In this document: positions 59,332 to 64,000 of the stretch, piece by piece
Layout: each line of letters begins with the position of its first letter
How positions within the stretch are numbered: position 1 is the first letter of the stretch
Assembly: GCA_018402445.1 (NCBI GenBank)
Contig: JAGYIT010000007.1
Span: 496,001 to 560,000, forward strand
DNA length: 64,000 nt
Direction: 5' to 3'
Source of the DNA: Akkermansiaceae bacterium
Lineage (GTDB): Bacteria > Verrucomicrobiota > Verrucomicrobiia > Verrucomicrobiales > Akkermansiaceae
Made by a program: the position numbers and the translations under genes
The notes under the pieces: generated by a model
What the model was told of the DNA's origin: nothing
The model's database searches: none
The model's input: the letters and a program-made list of their open reading frames with translations, nothing else

Positions 59332-60215
59332 TGTGTCTTTCTGGTTTCGTCGATGGTTGTATTAGCGGTCTTTGTGAGAAGGTGGCGGATGAGGCCGTAT
59401 TTGGGGCTGAAAAGGAAGGCGAGCAGGAAGATCGCGCCAAGCAGAAGGACGATGGTCGGTCCCTGCTCAAGGTTGAGCCACCAACCGATGAACACGGCGG
59501 ATGTCGCCGCGATGCCGCCAAGCAAAGAGCCTCCCCAGAACAGGGTGTTGGTGGAATCGGTTAGCAAATAAACCGTCGCCGCAGGCGTCACCAAAAGCCC
59601 GAGCGCAAGCATGCAGCCGACTGCTTGCAGCGAGGAAATCAACACCACAATGAGAATGGCAAGCAGCAGGTAGTTGAGAAAACGCACAGGCACTCCCAAG
59701 GTCGCGGCCACCTCCGCGTCGAACAAGGTCATCAGCAGCGGCCTATGCAATGCCGTTAAAATGCCAAGCGCGCCGAAAGAGATCCAGAAATTCGTCCACA
59801 GGTCGCCATCACGCATCCCCATGATGTTGCCGAACAGCCACTCGTCCATTTCCTGCGAAACTTCCAGGCGGCGCAACAGGATGATGCCGCCGCTGAATGC
59901 TGCCGTGTAAAGAATCGCCAGCGCGGAGTCCTGATCGATGCGCGATCCGCGCGAAACCGCCAGCGAACCAAGTCCAATAAGCAGCGCGGCGAACAGCGCA
60001 CCGAGGAAGGCACTCCAGTCCTGCAAACCAGCCACAAGGATCGCCACGGCGATGCCCGGCAGCAAAGCGTGTGAAAGCGATCCCACCTTGAGCGCCGATT
60101 TTTTCAGCACGACAAAGGCACTCGCGTAGCCGTTGGTCAAACCGATCAATAGGGCCGCCAAGAGGGCGCGTTGGTTGAACTCATGGCGCAACGGCTCCAG
60201 CAACCAATCGATCAT
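59328..60215 (-). CDS. Metal ABC transporter permease (ZnuB/MntB-like)
   Basis: ABC-3 family permease, 295 residues with about eight TM helices. Markers are ALLAALLIGLTNGYASAFVV, LKKSALKVGSLSHALLPGIA (the SHALLPG signature), SALAILYTAAFSGGIIL, WLFGNIMGMRDGDLW, AVGCMLALGLLVTPAATVYL and VFIGWWLNLEQGPTIVLLLG. The SHALLPG loop is closer to the manganese/zinc MntB-TroC style than the permease in the other operon. Both ends overlap neighbours by 4 bp (ATPase upstream, barrel downstream), so all are translated from one mRNA. Confidence 0.92.
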   Translation of the reverse strand: MIDWLLEPLRHEFNQRALLAALLIGLTNGYASAFVVLKKSALKVGSLSHALLPGIAVAILVAGLQDWSAFLGALFAALLIGLGSLAVSRGSRIDQDSALAILYTAAFSGGIILLRRLEVSQEMDEWLFGNIMGMRDGDLWTNFWISFGALGILTALHRPLLMTLFDAEVAATLGVPVRFLNYLLLAILIVVLISSLQAVGCMLALGLLVTPAATVYLLTDSTNTLFWGGSLLGGIAATSAVFIGWWLNLEQGPTIVLLLGAIFLLAFLFSPKYGLIRHLLTKTANTTIDETRKTQ

Positions 60216-60985
60216 GCGACCTCCTTTCTTCCATCGGCGAGCGAGCCGAAGGCCGTATTGAGATGGGCCTCAGTAAAAACTTCAGAGACCGCCCCGAAGG
60301 CGATCCGCTTGCGTTTCAACAAAAGAACCTCGTCGTAAATATCCTTCACCGTGTCGAGATCATGGTGCGAAGCAACCACCAACCGGCCCTCCGAAGCCAG
60401 ATCGCGCAGCAGGGCAGCGAGCGTGGCCTTGGAGGTGCGATCGAGTCCGGCGAAGGGCTCATCTAACAAAAACGCATGGGCCTCCTGCGCGAGGGCGCGG
60501 GCGAGGAACACCCGCTGCTGCTGGCCACCGCTTAGCTCGCTGATCTGGCGGTTTTCCAAATCCATCAGACCCATCGCTTCCAGTGCCTTGTCCACTGCGG
60601 CGCCATCGGCTTTGGAAAACGGTCGCCACCAACCGGCATTCGGGTAACGGCCCATCCGCACGACTCCTCTGACGGTGATGGGAAATTTCCAGTCCACATC
60701 CTCACGCTGCGGCAGGTAAGCGATTTCCCGGCTCCATTTCCCCACACTGGTGCCGCGCCACAAGATCCGGCCGGCCCCTATCGGCATCAGCCCCGCGATG
60801 GCCTTGAGCAAAGTGCTTTTCCCCGCGCCATTCGGCCCGATGAGCGCCACACAGGAACCGCAGGAGGTCGAAAAACTGACATCCTCCAAGGCGTGTACGG
60901 CCCGATACCGAACGTCGATATTTTCCACTACCAACTCATGGTGATGATCGCAATGATCGCAGGAATCGTGTGTCTCGTGAGTCAT
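60212..60985 (-). CDS. Metal ABC transporter ATP-binding protein with His/Cys-rich N-terminus
   Basis: ATPase of the second importer. The N-terminal MTHETHDSCDHCDHHHELVV is unusually rich in His, Asp and Cys (C-D-H-C-D-H-H-H) and may sense or buffer metal in the cytosol. Then Walker A IGPNGAGKSTLLKAIAG, Q-loop YLPQREDVDWKFPITVRGVV, signature ELSGGQQQRVFLARALA, Walker B FLLDEPFAGLDRT and switch His VASHHD follow. DVDW-FP is the classical metal-transporter ATPase wording. Length is 257 residues. It follows the 152-residue gene by 9 bp. Confidence 0.92.
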   Translation of the reverse strand: MTHETHDSCDHCDHHHELVVENIDVRYRAVHALEDVSFSTSCGSCVALIGPNGAGKSTLLKAIAGLMPIGAGRILWRGTSVGKWSREIAYLPQREDVDWKFPITVRGVVRMGRYPNAGWWRPFSKADGAAVDKALEAMGLMDLENRQISELSGGQQQRVFLARALAQEAHAFLLDEPFAGLDRTSKATLAALLRDLASEGRLVVASHHDLDTVKDIYDEVLLLKRKRIAFGAVSEVFTEAHLNTAFGSLADGRKEVA

Positions 60986-60994
60986 GGCAATCGT

Positions 60995-61453
60995 TCAATG
61001 TAAGTCCCAACTGTAGGAAAAAATCTCCTCCACCTGAGCGGAGCCGATGGCATAGCGGGTTTGCTCCTCGACACCGTCGGGCAAAACGGTTAGGAACAAC
61101 GCGGTTTCACCGGTAGCATCGCCGAAGTCCGCTTCGACCAGCAGTTCCAACCCGTCATCCACCAGCAGCAGGTTGACTTCGCTATCGCTTTCCCCGGCAG
61201 GCGGATTCACCACCTGCCACAACAAATCGCCACTGGTGGTGCTCACGCGAAGTGATTTCGCAGGAACCAGCAGCTTGACCCGGAGCACGCCGCGCATTTC
61301 ATGAACGTGGTCGTTTTCAAGAAGATTCGAGGAGCTTTCATCGACAGATACCGGACGGTCACGGGAGGTGAGTTCATGCAACGGAACCGCGATAGCGGAC
61401 AATCCGGCACAGACGACCAAGGTCGCCATCAATGGGGAGACAAGCCAGGACAT
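60995..61453 (-). CDS. Small envelope protein of unknown function in the importer operon
   Basis: The 152-residue protein has an N-terminal hydrophobic helix (LVSPLMATLVVCAGLSAIAV), so it is inner-membrane anchored or secreted. The rest is a small beta domain: GVLRVKLLVPAKSLRVSTTS, LLWQVVNPPAGESDSEVNLL, LVDDGLELLVEADFGDATGE. It has few metal ligands (ENDHVHEM). It is encoded between the binding protein (7 bp away) and the ATPase (9 bp away), so its expression is linked to metal import. No family is recognised; a conserved accessory protein is likely. Confidence 0.55.
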   Translation of the reverse strand: MSWLVSPLMATLVVCAGLSAIAVPLHELTSRDRPVSVDESSSNLLENDHVHEMRGVLRVKLLVPAKSLRVSTTSGDLLWQVVNPPAGESDSEVNLLLVDDGLELLVEADFGDATGETALFLTVLPDGVEEQTRYAIGSAQVEEIFSYSWDLH

Positions 61454-61460
61454 CGCAGGT

Positions 61461-62363
61461 TCAGTTCACGCCGTACGCGCGGGTGATGGCGTTGACGTTG
61501 TTGTGGATCATTGACTCGAAACCGGCGCCCTTCCCCGTTCCGTTGCCATCCGCGATGAGCGGCGACGCTATCTTCGTTCCCGTAGCGCGGGCAATCGATT
61601 CAACGGATTTGCGACTTGCCGACTGCTCGGGAAAAATCGCGGGAACACCGGATTTTTTCACCGATTCGATAGTCCTGGCCAGATCCTGCGGCGTGCTTTC
61701 CTGCTCTTTGTTGAGCCCTGCCACGGCGATGACTTCGAAGCCGAACTCTTTCGCAAAATAGCCGAACGCATTGTGGGCGGTAACCAGCTTACGCTGGCCG
61801 CGGGGCACCTTCGAGAGTTCGCCCTTGGCCCAGCGCTTCAGCCCATCAAGGCGTTTGCCATATTCGCGTGCAGCATTCTCATAATCGGCCTTGCCCGCTG
61901 GATCGACCTTAGCCAACTCGCCGGCCACAACGCGCGCGGCACGCTTCATGTTGTCGATACCGTGCCACCAGTGCGGATCGAGCGCACCCGCATGCGAATG
62001 ATGCGGGCAGCAGGTGTAAACCGGATCCTTGCCCACGGTCAGTGACGGGATCGTCCGCCCCACTTCCACAATCGGCACATTGGGAAGACTGGCGCGGATG
62101 CGGTCCAGATACGACTCAAGGTTTTTGCCACCGGCAAGAATCAGCGACGAAGACGACATCTTCTTGAGATCCGATGGTTTTGGCTCGAAGCGATGCGGAT
62201 TACCTCCCGCGCCAACCAAATCGAAAACTGTCACTCGTGCGCCGCCCACTTGCTTCGCAAGATCCGCCATCAAAGGGTGAAGCGCAGAGACTTTCACCTC
62301 CGCTGCGGAAAGCGAAACGACCAGCAATGCCCAGCCGAGAAATAATTTGCAGATGCCTTTCAT
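61461..62363 (-). CDS. Metal ABC transporter substrate-binding protein (cluster A-I, ZnuA/AdcA-like)
   Basis: First gene of the minus-strand importer operon. The signal peptide (LFLGWALLVVSLSAAEV) precedes the binding protein: VKVSALHPLMADLAKQVGGA (first His), VFDLVGAGGNPHRFEPKPSD (GxxPHxFEPxPxD), a short loop TCCPHHSHAGALDPHWWHGI (second His region with an extra Cys pair), VTAHNAFGYFAKEFGFEVIA (third His) and IFPEQSASRKSVESIARATG (Asp/Glu ligand region). The loop is shorter than in the other operon and contains CCPHHSH, unusual for this family. Length is 300 residues. Confidence 0.92.
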   Translation of the reverse strand: MKGICKLFLGWALLVVSLSAAEVKVSALHPLMADLAKQVGGARVTVFDLVGAGGNPHRFEPKPSDLKKMSSSSLILAGGKNLESYLDRIRASLPNVPIVEVGRTIPSLTVGKDPVYTCCPHHSHAGALDPHWWHGIDNMKRAARVVAGELAKVDPAGKADYENAAREYGKRLDGLKRWAKGELSKVPRGQRKLVTAHNAFGYFAKEFGFEVIAVAGLNKEQESTPQDLARTIESVKKSGVPAIFPEQSASRKSVESIARATGTKIASPLIADGNGTGKGAGFESMIHNNVNAITRAYGVN

Positions 62364-62389
62364 GCCGAAACCCTAGTCAACAGCTTCCC

Positions 62390-62410
62390 GAACGCAAGCT
62401 AATAACGCAA
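62390..62410. promoter_or_regulatory. Candidate operator: direct half-sites GAACGCAA-N5-TAACGCAA
   Basis: Twenty-seven bases upstream of the binding-protein ATG the plus strand reads GAACGCAA gctaa TAACGCAA. The half-site TAACGCAA and the 5 bp spacing are the same as in the palindrome at 47016-47038, although here the two halves are in direct orientation. A metal regulator could bind both. No -10/-35 could be assigned with confidence. Confidence 0.45.
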
Positions 62411-62450
62411 AAAAGTCGCTTTAAACGATGAATTGCAAAAACCTGCGGAA

Positions 62451-62950
62451 TCAATGCCGGGTTAACCGGGTGCGCCAGAGCGCGGGGTCGGAGAGCTTGC
62501 GGGAATGGAGGGCGGCAAGGTAGGCCAGCGGGGGGATGGCGGGGAGGTGTGACAAAGACCAAGCATACGCGGCGTGCTCAAGGGACGCCGCGGAATCGCC
62601 CGACCGCAGGCTGGCGGCGGAGGCTTTGGTGTGCTGGCAGGCGGCGGCGCGGGCGGCAGCGGCTTTGGTGAGATCGCACCCGCAGCACGGACAAATCGGG
62701 GATTCCTCGCTGACGAGACCCTTTGCTATCATCTCATTGGCGAGGCCGAGATTCGCCTCAATGAGCAGCGGGAGAGCCTGTGCGGATTGGGATTTGTTGA
62801 GGGCTTTGAAGGCATCCCGTGCCTTGCGGAATTTTCCCGCCCGCATGAATTCGAGCCCGGATGCTCGAGGGCGAGTTCGGCGGGTTTCAGGGGCGCATCG
62901 GGCATTTCCAAAAAATTGAGGTTTCCCGGCTCACCGACAAGGGTAGACAT
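62451..62950 (-). pseudogene. Frameshifted gene for a small helical protein with a CPCCGC motif
   Basis: ATG 62950 begins MSTLVGEPGNLNFLEMPDAP and continues LKPAELALE. After a -1 shift near 62863 the frame continues ASGLEFMRAGKFRKARDAFK and ALNKSQSAQALPLLIEANLG. It then passes a zinc-ribbon-like SPICPCCGCDLTKAAAA to the stop at 62451. The join is smooth in helix pattern (TPR-like), so I infer one original gene of about 165 residues with a single lost base. It is divergent from uvrB with an 80 bp gap. Unknown family. Confidence 0.5.
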
Positions 62951-63030
62951 GCGGTTCCGAATCTCCGTAGGGTTTTCCGGAAAATTTCCCCGCTGGAAAT
63001 ATCCGCACGAAGCCCCATCTTCCCCGCCAC

Positions 63031-64000
63031 ATGCCCTTCCGTCTCTCCAGCGAATACAGTCCCCAGGGCGACCAGCATCAGGCCATCGAGAAACTGGTGA
63101 AATCGCTCAGGGCGGGAAACAAGCACCAGACGCTGCTCGGTGTGACCGGTTCCGGGAAAACCTTCACCATGGCGAACCTGATCGCGCGCCACGGCAAGCC
63201 CGCTCTGGTGATGAGCCACAACAAGACCCTCGCCGCGCAGCTTTACTCCGAGTTCAAAAACTTTTTCCCGCACAACGCGGTCGAGTATTTCGTCTCCTAC
63301 TTCGATTACTACCAGCCCGAGGCCTACATCCCGCGCTCCGACACCTACATTGAGAAGGACTCGTCGATCAACGAGGAGATCGAGCGGCTGCGGCTTTCCA
63401 CCATGGGCTCGCTGCTCACCCGCGAGGACACGATTGTCATCGCCTCCGTTTCCTGCATCTACGGCTTGGGTTCGCCCGAGGATTACAAGGACATGATGTT
63501 CCCGGTGTGGGTCGGCCAGCAAATCACCCGCGAGGAGCTTCTAACAGCTTTGGTGGGCCTGCTTTTCGAAAGGAACGACATCGCCTTCGGTCGCGGGAAA
63601 TACCGGGTGCGCGGCGATGTGGTCGAGGTGCATCCCGCTTATCTCGACGAGACGGCGATCCGCATCGAGTTCTTCGGCGACGAGGTGGAGCGCATTTCTT
63701 CCATCCATACGGTCAGTGGGAAAGTGATCGAAGTGTTGGAAAATCACACGCTTTACCCCGCCAAGCAGTTCGTCACCGCAGGCGACAAGATGAAGACCGC
63801 GATCACCAAGATCCGCGAGGAGCTCGACCAGCGCATCCCGGAACTGGAAAAGGGCGGCAAGCTCATCGAGGCGCAGCGCCTGCGGATGCGGACAGAGTAT
63901 GACTTGGAGATGATGTCGGAAATGGGTTTTTGCCAGGGCATCGAGAACTACTCACGCCATCTAACAGCCCGCCCGCCCGGCTCGCGTCCCCACACCCTGC
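63031..64000 (+). CDS. uvrB: UvrABC system protein B, 5' part (runs off the window)
   Basis: DNA-damage-recognition helicase-like subunit of nucleotide excision repair. From ATG 63031 the sequence [20 protein letters not shown] leads to Walker [18 protein letters not shown], then [40 protein letters not shown] (the beta-hairpin region), [20 protein letters not shown] and [17 protein letters not shown]. It continues [16 protein letters not shown] through to [20 protein letters not shown]. It has no stop within the window, so it is missing from the ORF track. About 323 of the usual 660-690 residues are visible. Two uvrB fragments occur elsewhere in the window (30528 and 57654). Confidence 0.95.
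   Translation, partial: MPFRLSSEYSPQGDQHQAIEKLVKSLRAGNKHQTLLGVTGSGKTFTMANLIARHGKPALVMSHNKTLAAQLYSEFKNFFPHNAVEYFVSYFDYYQPEAYIPRSDTYIEKDSSINEEIERLRLSTMGSLLTREDTIVIASVSCIYGLGSPEDYKDMMFPVWVGQQITREELLTALVGLLFERNDIAFGRGKYRVRGDVVEVHPAYLDETAIRIEFFGDEVERISSIHTVSGKVIEVLENHTLYPAKQFVTAGDKMKTAITKIREELDQRIPELEKGGKLIEAQRLRMRTEYDLEMMSEMGFCQGIENYSRHLTARPPGSRPHTL

Noticed and set aside
62574-63353. 259-residue plus-strand ORF spanning the start of uvrB
   Set aside because: It is in a different frame from uvrB, whose frame is open from 63031 to the window end with full UvrB motifs.

Overview
The window is about 64 kb of GC-rich bacterial DNA from a member of the Verrucomicrobiota, probably near Verrucomicrobiales/Akkermansiaceae. 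The support is a Verru_Chthon cassette protein A, paired DUF1592/DUF1552 Planctomycete-type cytochrome genes, a TPR-secretin resembling the Amuc_1098 family, fragments of PVC 'membrane-bound dehydrogenases', and a LexA gene with a TGTTC-N4-GAACA operator. No rRNA, tRNA or CRISPR array was seen.

Layout. 0-28.8 kb is mostly core genome: proline racemase-like and Cys/Met-type PLP enzymes, nrnA-truB-ribF, a MazG-like pyrophosphatase, a secretin with a membrane partner, a PAS-PP2C phosphatase, a small lipoprotein with an SLC13 permease, thymidine phosphorylase, a pseudokinase, a GT51 glycosyltransferase whose transpeptidase half is degenerate, an ABC half-transporter operon, an IscU-like scaffold, lexA, RidA and a PQQ-type sugar dehydrogenase. 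28.8-36 kb is a scar zone. It holds a broken IS91-type transposase interrupted by a 155 bp terminal-inverted-repeat element, a detached uvrB 3' end, and a Verru_Chthon A gene plus a secreted protein bracketed by 40 bp exact direct repeats. 36-45 kb carries DUF1592-DUF1552-SGNH, a RAYT transposase, an amber-interrupted membrane gene and a cytochrome/dehydrogenase pair. 45-47.7 kb has a subtilase divergent from a hypothetical gene across two palindromes.

47.8-62.4 kb is a zinc/transition-metal island. A plus-strand operon runs COG0523 GTPase, WD40 protein, His-rich lipoprotein binding protein, ATPase, permease, COG0523, COG0523. A minus-strand operon runs binding protein, unknown membrane protein, ATPase, permease, and an outer-membrane barrel with about 17 Asp-Asp-His repeats. 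Between them lie a 10-Cys metallothionein overlapping a frameshifted SmtB/ArsR repressor gene, a nucleotidyltransferase-like pair and a DUF4143 ATPase. The island suggests uptake across both membranes plus intracellular metal allocation; zinc specificity is inferred from families and His/Asp-rich motifs. The window ends inside uvrB, whose 5' region also exists as a degraded copy at 57.7 kb.

Gene decay is a strong theme: two trmL 3' remnants, an internally deleted dehydrogenase, IS91, uvrB pieces, two amber-interrupted genes, frameshifted smtB and two other frameshifted small genes. Many start codons lack a clear Shine-Dalgarno sequence, so several starts were chosen from family N-termini or signal peptides. 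All family assignments are from reading the translated sequence, with no database search.
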